Below, one piece after another: positions 41,185-49,051 of a DNA stretch of 64,000 nt (the stretch's first letter is position 1; every line of letters begins with the position of its first letter). Source of the DNA: an uncultured Oscillospiraceae bacterium (GTDB lineage: Bacteria > Bacillota > Clostridia > Oscillospirales > Oscillospiraceae). A program made the position numbers and the translations under genes. The stretch spans positions 1 through 64,000 of the forward strand of contig CALWXG010000008.1 in assembly GCA_944385435.1 (NCBI GenBank), read 5' to 3'. The notes under the pieces were generated by a model, which saw only the letters and a list, made by a program, of their open reading frames with translations, was not told the origin of the DNA and ran no database searches.

Positions 41185-42000
41185 TCACCTGGACAGGCAG
41201 ACACCCCGGTCAATGACGCAGGAATTGCCGTTCATGAAATTGGACTCATCGCTGGCCAGATAGACCGCCAGCGGGGAGATGTCCTCGGGCATGCCGATGA
41301 TGCCGCCGGTCCACTGCCAGGAGCTGGCGTTGTACCCCGTCTCATTGTGGATCTTGGAGCCCTCCCGGTCAAAGTCCGCGGTGCTGGACACGATGTTGGT
41401 CATCACCGGACCGGGACAGATGGAATTGCACCGGATGCCGTACCGGCAGTACTCGAAGGCGATGGCCTTCATCAGGGCGTTGGCGCCGGCTTTGGAGGCG
41501 GAGTAGGCGGGACCGCCGGTGGCAGATTCGAAGGCGGCGTTGGAGGTGATCATGACGATGGAGGCGTTGAACTCCCCGTCGTTTTCGTCCGCCTGGGCCT
41601 TGAAATACCGCAGGGCGGCCCGGGTGATCTTCATGGACCCGGTGAGATTGATGCCGATGACCCGGTCCCACTCCTCATCGGGGATGCAGGCGGTGAGGTG
41701 CATTTTATCGCTCACCCCGGCGTTGTGGGACAGCACATTCATGGTGCCGAAGGTATCCACGCACAGCTGGACCACGGCGGCGCAGTCCTCGTTGCTGCGC
41801 ACATCCCCGGCCATGGTCACGATGTTGTCCTGGTATCCCAGGTCTGCGGCCTCCTGCTTCAGCTCCTCCAGGCGGGATTCGATGACGTCAAATCCCACCA
41901 GTTTGGCGCCCTCCCGCAGGAAGTCCAGCGCGATGGCTTTGCCCATGCCGGAGCCGGCTCCGGTGACAACTGCTACTTTTCCATTTAAACGTCCGGCCAT
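41185..42000 (-). CDS. Short-chain dehydrogenase/reductase (SDR), classical type
   Basis: This 271-aa SDR has TGAGSGMGKAIA (cofactor loop), DV in MAGDVRSNED, NAG in SHNAGVSD, Ser in IVMITSNAAF and the active-site YSASK. NSICPGPVMTNI follows the catalytic helix, and the C-terminus FMNGNSCVIDRGVCLSR replaces the usual VDGG motif. The cofactor-preference region GFDVIESRLEEL with Asp after the second strand suggests NAD(H). AAGGAGG is 10 nt upstream of ATG 42000. It is the last gene of a three-gene minus-strand operon with a PanB-like enzyme and a small helical protein. The substrate is not known. Confidence 0.9.
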   Translation of the reverse strand: MAGRLNGKVAVVTGAGSGMGKAIALDFLREGAKLVGFDVIESRLEELKQEAADLGYQDNIVTMAGDVRSNEDCAAVVQLCVDTFGTMNVLSHNAGVSDKMHLTACIPDEEWDRVIGINLTGSMKITRAALRYFKAQADENDGEFNASIVMITSNAAFESATGGPAYSASKAGANALMKAIAFEYCRYGIRCNSICPGPVMTNIVSSTADFDREGSKIHNETGYNASSWQWTGGIIGMPEDISPLAVYLASDESNFMNGNSCVIDRGVCLSR

Positions 42001-42036
42001 GTCCGGATGCCTCCTTTTTGATGTTTTTGAGAATGA

Positions 42037-42068
42037 GGAAGGCGCAGACAAAGCCGTCTGCGCCTTCC
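42037..42068 (-). terminator. Hairpin inside the PanB-like/SDR operon
   Basis: GGAAGGCGCAGAC (42037-42049) pairs perfectly with GTCTGCGCCTTCC (42056-42068). It sits between the 72-aa gene and the SDR gene. With no immediate T run it may be an attenuator or processing site rather than a full terminator. Confidence 0.6.
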
Positions 42069-42081
42069 CGTATGACCGATG

Positions 42082-42300
42082 TTATGCGTCCAGCGCGTCC
42101 AGTCTCTCGATGAGGGCCTTTTGGGCGTCGGCGGGAATGCCGGCCTGGGGGAACTTGATCAGCATGCTGAACTTCATTCCCATGCAGGGGCCCATCTGGG
42201 CCGCATTGTCCATGAAGCCGGGCACGTACTCATTGATGATATCCACCGCGCGCTGGTCGGCGATGACCTCTCTCAGTTTGCTGTTGGAGTTGATTGCCAT
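42082..42300 (-). CDS. Small helical protein of unknown function (72 aa)
   Basis: The protein starts MAINSNSKLREVIADQRA and contains INEYVPGFMDN, MGPCMGMKFSML and IPADAQKALIERLDALDA. It looks like a compact three- to four-helix domain, with a single Cys in a Met/Gly-rich turn. Similar modules occur at the ends of larger enzymes, but I cannot name the family. GGGGG lies 8 nt upstream of ATG 42300. It lies between the PanB-like and SDR genes on the same strand, so it may be a small subunit or carrier for one of them. It is not DUF1858, since that family's Cys pair is missing. Confidence 0.75.
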   Translation of the reverse strand: MAINSNSKLREVIADQRAVDIINEYVPGFMDNAAQMGPCMGMKFSMLIKFPQAGIPADAQKALIERLDALDA

Positions 42301-42342
42301 GACGTTTACCCCCTGTCAGAGTTGAGCTTGATGCGGATGGGA

Positions 42343-43215
42343 TCAGAATTTGGCCATCATGTCGCTGAACTTCTCCAGTTCGGCGGGATCCATGTGATAG
42401 CCGTGCTTGTCCTCGGGATAGGCGCCGGAACGCACGTCGGTGGCCCAGCCCATATAGGCCTCGCACAGGAAGGGCAGCAGCTCGGCGTAGGTCTTGGCAT
42501 GGGAGGCGGGCTTGGGCATCATGCCGAAGGTGTCCATATCCACCATCTCGGAGCCGTCGCAGGGAGCGCCGCCGGCGATGGAGACCACGGGCACCCGAAG
42601 TTTCTCGGCGATGGCCTGGGAGACCTCCATGGGAGTCAGCTCGATGGTCATGCCGCCCATGCCGTTCTCCTGGTACTCATAGCCCCATTTGAAGATGCGG
42701 AAGGCGTCCTCGGCGGTCTTTCCCACCTTCTTGTAGCCGGTGGCGTTGGTCTGCCAGCCGGAGATGGCGCCGATGTGGCCGTAGGTGGGGACGTAGTTGT
42801 CGGACATGAACTTCAGCATGTCGTTGGTGATGCCCATGGGAAGCATGGAGTCGGCCCCGTAGAACACCCACTGGGCGCCCCAGCGCACGGCCAGGGACTT
42901 GTCGGCGTAGGTGGCGGTGGGCATGTAATAGTTGATGTGGATGATGTTGGTGTACTCGCGGTACTTCCTGATGGTGAGGGAGCCGCACATCAGGTCCTCT
43001 TCCAGGGAGTTGCCGCTGCGCAGGGAGAGCATGTGCGGAGTGCGGAGGATGTCGCAGCCCACCATTTCGGCGGCCAGGGCAAAGATGGGACCCAGCTCTG
43101 CGGGGCACATCTGGACGATCTTCTCGCCCTTATCCTTCATCTGCTGGAGCTTATACAGACTTTTTCTGGTTTTCGAGGCGGTTGACATCTTGATGTCTTT
43201 CTTTTCAACTTCCAT
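42343..43215 (-). CDS. PanB-like (ketopantoate hydroxymethyltransferase superfamily) enzyme
   Basis: This 290-aa TIM-barrel protein matches the PanB/PEP-mutase pattern: LQQMKDKGEKIVQMCPAELGPIFALAAEMVGCDIL at the N-terminus, then VPTYGHIGAISGWQTNATGYKKVGKTAEDAFRIFKWG, IELTP with the equivalent of PanB's catalytic Glu, and VVSIAGGAPCDGSEMV. However, the VGDS and DLPF metal and substrate motifs and the VKLEGG lysine segment of true PanB are not preserved. It is therefore probably a paralogue doing a C1 or C-C bond reaction on another oxo acid. ATG 43215 is preferred to 43218, because AGGAGG is 7 nt from it. It is first in an operon with the 72-aa gene and an SDR. Confidence 0.75.
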   Translation of the reverse strand: MEVEKKDIKMSTASKTRKSLYKLQQMKDKGEKIVQMCPAELGPIFALAAEMVGCDILRTPHMLSLRSGNSLEEDLMCGSLTIRKYREYTNIIHINYYMPTATYADKSLAVRWGAQWVFYGADSMLPMGITNDMLKFMSDNYVPTYGHIGAISGWQTNATGYKKVGKTAEDAFRIFKWGYEYQENGMGGMTIELTPMEVSQAIAEKLRVPVVSIAGGAPCDGSEMVDMDTFGMMPKPASHAKTYAELLPFLCEAYMGWATDVRSGAYPEDKHGYHMDPAELEKFSDMMAKF

Positions 43216-43294
43216 CATGGACCCTCCTGTTTTTTGGAATTGGGAAAAGGCTGCACACCTTTTATACAATAGTAACAGGTTTGAGGGAATCTGA

Positions 43295-43314
43295 AATACC
43301 TGAAATTCAGTATT
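43295..43314. promoter_or_regulatory. ATACTGAA-type operator upstream of the PanB-like operon
   Basis: AATACCTGAAATTCAGTATT is a near-perfect dyad (CTGAA-A-TTCAG core) about 80-100 bp upstream of ATG 43215 on the minus strand. Downstream on that strand, TACTAT and TATAAA are possible -10 elements. Its TTCAGTAT half matches the site at 40206-40223. Confidence 0.55.
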
Positions 43315-43383
43315 TTGACCACGGGAAGAAAGAAAGTGCAGGAAAAGGACCGCAGCTGAAACGCTGAGCGCATAAAAAGAAAC

Positions 43384-43423
43384 GGGAGTACAGCCATCGG
43401 ATGAACCGAGAAGCTGTACTCCC
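43384..43423 (-). terminator. Terminator after the SLH phosphatase gene
   Basis: GGGAGTACAGC (43384-43394) pairs with GCTGTACTCCC (43413-43423), with an inner TCGG/CCGA stem. On the minus strand TTTCTTTTTATG follows. The 43424-43554 stretch contains no gene and no other element I can identify. Confidence 0.8.
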
Positions 43424-43554
43424 ATAATTGGTTCCGGAAAGCGCGTGACAATCCGTCCGTGCTCAGCCGGCGGAGGCCGGGGTGCCGCACGCCGCAGGGT
43501 TGCACGCGGGCTCTCCGAAACCGGAAAATTGTATTTCTGCCGGGGGGCTGTTGA

Positions 43555-46500
43555 TTACCGGACCACGTTCTCGCAGAAGCGCATGAGAATGGCCGCGGCC
43601 TGGGCGCGGGTGGCGCTGCCGTCGGGGTTCAGGCCGGTCTCATCCCCCTGGATGAGACCTTCGCCCACAGCCCAGCTCATGCCCTGCTGGGCCCACCGGC
43701 TGACGCTGGCCCCATCGGCAAAGCTCTCCAGGCTGCCCTCGCCGGCGGGCTCTCCCGCATACCGCCACAGCATGGTGGCCAGCTGCTCCCGGGTGATGCT
43801 GCCCGCGCTGTTGGTGCCGTCGGATACCTCGTTGGTCATGGCCCAGTCCCGGGCGTCCTGAGCCCAGCTGGAGCCGGCAATGGTCTCCCCGTCCATGCGG
43901 GCCAGAATGGTCCATACCATGACCCGGGTCAGGGTGTCATTGGGCGCGAAGGTGGTGGCGGAGGTGCCCTGCATCAGGCCCTCCTCATACACATAGGCCA
44001 CCTCATCGTAGAACCAGTTGTTCTCAGTCACGTCGGTGAAGGGCAGTTCAGAGGCGGTCTCACCGGCGGTGAGCTCGTAGACGGCCACGGTGCCGCTCAC
44101 CTCGCAGGCGGCCAGCAACAGGTCTGTTCCGGTGGGGCTCTGGGCGGCGGGGATAAAGGCCAGCCCCTCGGGGGCCACGTCGCCGCCGGTGACCCACTTG
44201 TCCAGCTCGCCGTCCTCGTACTCCTCGGAGCCGGGGACGATGGCCTTAAACTCCCGGGAGTTGATGTAGTTGACATAGGCGGCATTGGCGGGGTCGGTGA
44301 CGTCGTACACCATCACGCCGCCGGTGCGCTCCAGGGCGATGAAGGCGTAGGTGCGGCCATCCACCTGGCCCACGGTGATGCTCTCAGACTCGGGACCCTT
44401 CTTGCCGGAGCGGTCGTCCAGCACGTTGTTGTCATTGGAGCAGTTGTAGTAGCCGGGCAGGTACTCCCAGGTCAGGGCCTCGAAGTCGTCGCCGCTGGTG
44501 AAGACCTCCTTCAGACCGTCCGCCGCCACCTCGTACACGGTGAAGGTGCGCCCGCCGAAGAGGTAGTCCTTGCTCTGGTCCAGCCCGTCAAAGTCCTCGG
44601 CCTTGAAGAAGACCACCTTGCCCTCCAGGCCGGAGTTCTCGGCGGTGATGGCGCCGGTGGGAGAGGTCGCGCCCTCGTCGCCGAAGTCAACCTCGGCCTC
44701 GTTCAGGTAGTCGGTGCCCAGGTCCTCGTCGCCCCACTCCCGGGCGTCGCCCTCATTGGCGGTGACCAGGTAGGTCTTGCCGTCCGCCTCATAGGCGGCG
44801 ATGGCGTCGGGCATGCGGATGCCCAGCAGGGACTCATAGGTCTTGGGGTTGTAGTCGTCGTCCTTCTTGTCGATGTCCACGGGGGTCTCGCTGTAGTCCT
44901 CAAAGCCCACGGAGTAGACGCCGGTGAAGGTCTTGGAGGCGATGTCCAGCACCGCGATGGCGTTGTTCTCCTGGAGGGTGACGTAGGCCTTGCCGTCGGA
45001 GACGGCGATGTACTCCGGCTCCAGGTCCACGCTGGGGGCGGTGTCCTTCTTCAGCACGATGCCGTCGGCGGCCAGGGCCTGGCGCTGGCTGTCAAAGGCG
45101 GTGAAGTCCACCACATCGGCGGTGCCCGCCACGGCATCCACCACGCTCACAGAGCCCTTGGGGTCGGCCACGTCCTGGCCGTAGCCCTCCCGGGGCTCGC
45201 CCTCGTCGGCGGTGAGGACGGTGCTGTTGTCCGCGAAGGTCACCATGTCGGGCTGCACGCCCACGGTGACCAGCTTGGCCAGGGTCAGGGAGCCGTCGGC
45301 GCTGCAGGTGAACAGGGCCACCCGGCCGGCGTCGTTGTAACCCTCCGCCTGGAGGGCGGCGGCCAGGGTCTTCCCGTCGGGGGAGACGGCCACAGAGGTC
45401 ATGTCGCCGTAGGAGAAGGTCTCGTCCTCGGCCTCCACCATGGCCTTCACGTCGATGTCGTTGCCGTCCAGCAGGTCCACGGCGCCCTTCTCCTCCAGGG
45501 TCTTCAGGGGGATGGCGGTGAGCAGGCCGGACTGGCCGTTGACGGCGTAGGCCCAGCCGGTGGCGGCGTTGTAGGCCACGATCTCCATGACGCCGCCGTC
45601 CACGTTGAAGGCGCCGGCCTCGTAGCGGCCGATGAGGGTCAGATCCAGGCCGTTCTCGCCGTTGGCGAAGCCCTGGGTCTTCTCGCCGCCGTCCTCACCC
45701 TTGGTGACGGTGAAGTGGTCGATGAGCTGGGAGTCGGGGTTGGTGCTGTCCCCGTCCAGGTTGTACACGTTCACGCTGATGGTGTTGTCCTCCACGGTGA
45801 ACAGGGCGTAGCTGGGGCTGTAGTCCTGGTTCCACTCCTGGTTGCCGTAGGGCAGCTTGCCGGCCAGATAGTTCTCAGAGCCGGTGGTGCCGTCGGCCAG
45901 GATGGGATAGTCGGCGTTGTTGGCCTTGTCCACAGAGGCGAAGGGGGTGTAGTACTGCATGTCGCTGGCGCAGTTGCCGGTGAGGTAGATGGTGCCGTCG
46001 GGGTCGTGGTAGGTGTCCAGGGCCTCGGCGTTGCGCTCCCCGTCCTTCAGCACGTAGCTGCGGGAGTACACATGGTCGTGGCCGCCCAGGACGAAGTCCA
46101 CGTCGTACTCGTCCATCAGGGCCTCGAAGCCGGCGTCCACATAGTTCTCGATGTCGGAGTCGGCGGCGTGCTTGGCCACGGTCTGGGTGGACTTGTGGTG
46201 GGTGACGATGAGCCAGTCGAACTCTCCGGCGTACTGGGCGGTGGCGGCGGCCAGGGTGCGGTCAAAGTTTTCCACCATGGCCTCGGCTTCGCTGTTGTCC
46301 TTGGTGGCGCTGGGCACGCTCTCGTTGCCGGCGTTCTCCTCGTCGTTGCCGCCGGGGTAGGCGCCGGTGTTCAGGGTGACGAAGAGCACGTTGTTGTAGA
46401 GGTAGTAGTAGTTGCCCCGGGTCTCCATCTCCCGGCGCTCGGTGAAGTCATACTGGCCGTCGGCGTTGGGAACCACGCCGTTGCTCTCGCTCTGGCCCTC

Positions 46501-47394
46501 GATCTCCTCGGCGGTGGCCTGGATGTAGTTGCCGTGGCTCTGGCTGGTGCCGTTGTTCTGGCCGCGGAAGGTGGTCTTCACCTGCTCCAGGCTGTCATCC
46601 GTCCCGTCCTGGCCGTCCTGGGCCACGTCCATCTCATTGGGCAGGTTGAAGTGGTCGGCGAACATATAGTGCCGGTCGTGGTTGCCCACGGCGGGGGCGT
46701 ACAGCACGGAGGCCATCTCCTCCGGGGCGAAGAAGGCGGCGTACTCGCTGCTCTTGCCCCAGCTCTGGTCCTCCACCTGGTCGCCGGCGGACACCATCAG
46801 GGTGGCGCCCGCCTCGGCCACGATCTCCATCAGGGTGGCCCAGCCGGTCTGGTTGGTGTTGTCAGAGGGCTGCCAGCCCTTGCCATCGGTGGACTCGTCC
46901 TCCTTGATCTGGGGGTCGCTGGTGAAGGCGAAGACAAAGGAGTCCTCGTCGGCGGTCTGATAGGTGTACGCCTGGGACCAGGTCTTGCCGCCGTCGTTGG
47001 AGATCTGGTAGGTGTACTCTTCTCCGGGCTTCAGGCCGGTGACGGTGGCCTTGCACACCAGCTTGCCGGTGTCGGTGTACTTGGTTTCATCCACCTTGGT
47101 GGGGGCCGTCAGGGCGGTGACGTCGGCCTTCACGGTCTGACTGCCGAATTTCACCTGGGCCTGGCCCTGGGTGGTGCCCTCTGGGGCGTACCAGTTCAGG
47201 TTGATCTGGGTCTGGTCTGCGCCGGGCTGGAGAGTGAGGCTGTCCACGGCCTGGGCGGTGGTGGCCGCACCCTCGTCGGCGAAGGCCACAGGGGCCATGG
47301 CGCCCATCTGCAGGGCCAGCGCCAAAGCCAGCGCAGCAGTCGCGCCTCGTTTGATGGCTTTCTTCATGCGGAACTTCTTCCTTTCCTTCTTCAT
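43555..47394 (-). CDS. Large secreted SLH-anchored metallophosphatase with choice-of-anchor I-type propeller
   Basis: This 1279-aa protein has a signal peptide (basic MKKERKKFRMKKAIKRG, then ATAALALALALQMGAMAPVAFA, cut near residue 40). A fibronectin-like purple-acid-phosphatase N domain (about 50-150) is followed by a calcineurin-type phosphoesterase (about 155-430) with SAGDQVEDQ, GNHDRH, VTHHKS and GGHDHVYSR. A second large beta-propeller-like region (about 520-1080; YIAVSDGKAYVTLQENNAIAVLDI, VTANEGDAREWGDE) matches the choice-of-anchor I/alkaline-phosphatase-like family. Three SLH repeats close it (ITREQLATMLWRYAG, ATRAQAAAILMRF). It should release phosphate at the cell surface. ATG 47394 has GGAAGG 7 nt upstream; ATG 47367 is an alternative. 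A Pho-box-like repeat lies upstream, linking it to PhoPR. Confidence 0.9.
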   Translation of the reverse strand: MKKERKKFRMKKAIKRGATAALALALALQMGAMAPVAFADEGAATTAQAVDSLTLQPGADQTQINLNWYAPEGTTQGQAQVKFGSQTVKADVTALTAPTKVDETKYTDTGKLVCKATVTGLKPGEEYTYQISNDGGKTWSQAYTYQTADEDSFVFAFTSDPQIKEDESTDGKGWQPSDNTNQTGWATLMEIVAEAGATLMVSAGDQVEDQSWGKSSEYAAFFAPEEMASVLYAPAVGNHDRHYMFADHFNLPNEMDVAQDGQDGTDDSLEQVKTTFRGQNNGTSQSHGNYIQATAEEIEGQSESNGVVPNADGQYDFTERREMETRGNYYYLYNNVLFVTLNTGAYPGGNDEENAGNESVPSATKDNSEAEAMVENFDRTLAAATAQYAGEFDWLIVTHHKSTQTVAKHAADSDIENYVDAGFEALMDEYDVDFVLGGHDHVYSRSYVLKDGERNAEALDTYHDPDGTIYLTGNCASDMQYYTPFASVDKANNADYPILADGTTGSENYLAGKLPYGNQEWNQDYSPSYALFTVEDNTISVNVYNLDGDSTNPDSQLIDHFTVTKGEDGGEKTQGFANGENGLDLTLIGRYEAGAFNVDGGVMEIVAYNAATGWAYAVNGQSGLLTAIPLKTLEEKGAVDLLDGNDIDVKAMVEAEDETFSYGDMTSVAVSPDGKTLAAALQAEGYNDAGRVALFTCSADGSLTLAKLVTVGVQPDMVTFADNSTVLTADEGEPREGYGQDVADPKGSVSVVDAVAGTADVVDFTAFDSQRQALAADGIVLKKDTAPSVDLEPEYIAVSDGKAYVTLQENNAIAVLDIASKTFTGVYSVGFEDYSETPVDIDKKDDDYNPKTYESLLGIRMPDAIAAYEADGKTYLVTANEGDAREWGDEDLGTDYLNEAEVDFGDEGATSPTGAITAENSGLEGKVVFFKAEDFDGLDQSKDYLFGGRTFTVYEVAADGLKEVFTSGDDFEALTWEYLPGYYNCSNDNNVLDDRSGKKGPESESITVGQVDGRTYAFIALERTGGVMVYDVTDPANAAYVNYINSREFKAIVPGSEEYEDGELDKWVTGGDVAPEGLAFIPAAQSPTGTDLLLAACEVSGTVAVYELTAGETASELPFTDVTENNWFYDEVAYVYEEGLMQGTSATTFAPNDTLTRVMVWTILARMDGETIAGSSWAQDARDWAMTNEVSDGTNSAGSITREQLATMLWRYAGEPAGEGSLESFADGASVSRWAQQGMSWAVGEGLIQGDETGLNPDGSATRAQAAAILMRFCENVVR

Positions 47395-47548
47395 TTCTGA
47401 CCTTCCGCGCCGGGAGGCCGCCCGTCCGGAGGGTCTCTCGGGAAAACCGGGTTTTCCCAGGACCTCCCCTCCGGCAGCAGTTGAGCGAAAAAAACGGCGT
47501 CGCTGGTCTTGTTTCGCCCCGCGCCGCCCTGCGCAAAAATTCAAAGAC

Positions 47549-47603
47549 AGTATAAAAGTTCCTGTGCGCCCCCTCTATCCGCTGGCCGTAAAAACTTTGT
47601 AAA
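47549..47603 (-). promoter_or_regulatory. Pho-box-like promoter of the surface phosphatase gene
   Basis: On the minus strand TTTACA (47603-47598) and TTTACG (47592-47587) are direct repeats with a 5-bp gap (11-bp period), the arrangement of PhoP-binding TT(A/C/T)ACA hexamers. Downstream lies TATACT (47554-47549) as a -10, with no decent -35 at 17 bp (TAGAGG), as is usual for PhoP-activated promoters. Only two hexamers are clear. The leader between -10 and the start codon is about 150 nt. Confidence 0.55.
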
Positions 47604-47689
47604 GCGCATTTTACCGTTTGGAAACAGCAGGCCAGGAGAACGCTCCCGTCCGGCCGCCCGGTGCCCCCGTCTGACCGGGAGAAAAACCG

Positions 47690-47731
47690 ACACCGGAACC
47701 GGGTGGGACGGGACCCACCCGGTTCCGGTGT
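47690..47731 (-). terminator. Terminator after the second GGDEF gene
   Basis: An 18-bp stem (47690-47707 with 47714-47731), 6-nt loop. On the minus strand CGGTTTTTCTCCC follows, giving a T run. Confidence 0.85.
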
Positions 47732-47753
47732 TGAACTGGATCCATCAGAACCG

Positions 47754-48878
47754 CTAGGGATAATTCCGGATCAGACAGCGCGCCTTCCCCTGGGCTTTGG
47801 CCTGGTACAGGGCCCGGTCTGCCAGGGCGTAAAGCAGTTCGAAGGAGAGGTCCGCCCGGGCGGTCTGGCAGATGCCCAGACTGCAGCTGACGTTGACCGC
47901 CTGCCCCTGCCAGTGGAGGGTGGCCAGGGTCCGCAGAAGCTGGCAGCTCAGCTGCTCCAGCTCTTCCGGCAGCTGAGGCCCTGCAATGGCCACCGCAAAC
48001 TCATCCCCGCCAATCCGCCCCAGGCACTGGGCCTGGGGAAAGATGGACCGAAGGCGCAGTGCGGTCTCCTTCAGGATGTAGTCGCCGCAGGGGTGCCCGA
48101 AGCGGTCATTGATCTCTTTGAAATCGTCCAGGTCCACAATGCAGAGGGAAAACGGCTGCTGGTCAGAGGCCTGGGCCAGCAGAGTTTCCACACAGCGGTG
48201 AACTGCGCTGGTGTTGAGCAGGCCGGTGAGCGGGTCCTGCCGGATAAGTTGCTGCAGGCGGGCGTTCATCTCGTTGATTTCCTGTTGCTGGGTCAGGCGG
48301 ATGACCGCGTGGCGGCTGCTGGTCAGGGAGACTGCCAGGGCGACGATGGTGCTGATGGTGAGGTTCAGGATGGCCCCGCTGCTCAGCGCATGGCTGCCCA
48401 GGATCATGAACAGGGCATAGCCCAGCGTGTAGGTGGGAACGCTGAAGCGGGCAGGCATCCGGATAAAGACGGCAAGACCCAGGATGGCAGTGATAAACGT
48501 GCCGGTCTCGTCGTGGAAGCCCCGGATGAGGTCATAGGAGTTCAGACAGATGTGCCACAGGAAGCAGAAGGCAACAGTGCCGAACTGGAACCGCCACTGG
48601 ACCATGGTCTGCGCGCCGCGCAGCAGATGCTGCAGGATCAGATAGAGTACGGCGGCGAGGAACAGGGTGCAGTACAGGCTAAAGTAGATCCGGTTGTTCA
48701 GCGTACCCAACCCGGAGTTGGACAGAAACAGCACCCGGACCATGTTGTAGAGTTCCATACCGAGGATCATAATGCAGATGACAAGCAGAGAGAGTTGGTT
48801 ACTGCGTACTGCGTCCTGCCAGTAGGCGGTGCGGATCTCGGCCGGGATCGCAAAGAATGTCAGGATTTTTTTGCGCAT
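47754..48878 (-). CDS. Membrane diguanylate cyclase (GGDEF)
   Basis: This 374-aa protein has about six membrane helices (residues about 30-200) of no family I recognise, a short linker helix (RLTQQQEINEMNARLQQLIRQ) and a GGDEF domain: DPLTGLLNTSAVHR, DLDDFKEINDRFGHPCGDYILKE, active-site GGDEF in GRIGGDEFAVAI and ADRALYQAKAQGK. It should synthesise cyclic-di-GMP. There is no inhibitory-site RxxD evident before GGDEF (RIGGDEF is preceded by PQAQCLG). ATG 48878 is chosen because AAGGTG lies 9 nt upstream; GTG 48896 has no ribosome site. This is the second GGDEF protein in the window, and its membrane domain differs from the first. Confidence 0.88.
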   Translation of the reverse strand: MRKKILTFFAIPAEIRTAYWQDAVRSNQLSLLVICIMILGMELYNMVRVLFLSNSGLGTLNNRIYFSLYCTLFLAAVLYLILQHLLRGAQTMVQWRFQFGTVAFCFLWHICLNSYDLIRGFHDETGTFITAILGLAVFIRMPARFSVPTYTLGYALFMILGSHALSSGAILNLTISTIVALAVSLTSSRHAVIRLTQQQEINEMNARLQQLIRQDPLTGLLNTSAVHRCVETLLAQASDQQPFSLCIVDLDDFKEINDRFGHPCGDYILKETALRLRSIFPQAQCLGRIGGDEFAVAIAGPQLPEELEQLSCQLLRTLATLHWQGQAVNVSCSLGICQTARADLSFELLYALADRALYQAKAQGKARCLIRNYP

Positions 48879-48976
48879 AAGGAAGACACCTTTCACCGGA
48901 GGCTGCCGCCAGGCAACTGGAGCCCTGTCGGGTCGGGCCCGGAGGGGAAATGGTTGAAATCTTTTGACGGAAGAAC

Positions 48977-49004
48977 TTGACTTTTATCCCGATCGTTCTA
49001 TACT
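48977..49004 (+). promoter_or_regulatory. Promoter of the merR-pfkB gene pair
   Basis: TTGACT (48977-48982), 16 bp, TATACT (48999-49004), about 45 bp upstream of the MerR-type ATG. The spacer is normal rather than the 19-20 bp of classical MerR-activated promoters. Confidence 0.7.
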
Positions 49005-49051
49005 TTAACATGTCCACCCATGAACGAGTCAAGCCCTGGGAGGGGATCGGA

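Noticed and set aside
42082..42300. Assignment of the 72-aa protein to DUF1858
   Set aside because: The paired cysteines and the usual CxxC-type turn of that family are not present.
45715..47400. A 561-aa Val/Gly-rich plus-strand frame opposite the surface phosphatase
   Set aside because: Low-complexity antisense product of GTG/GGC-rich sequence; no start context or domain.
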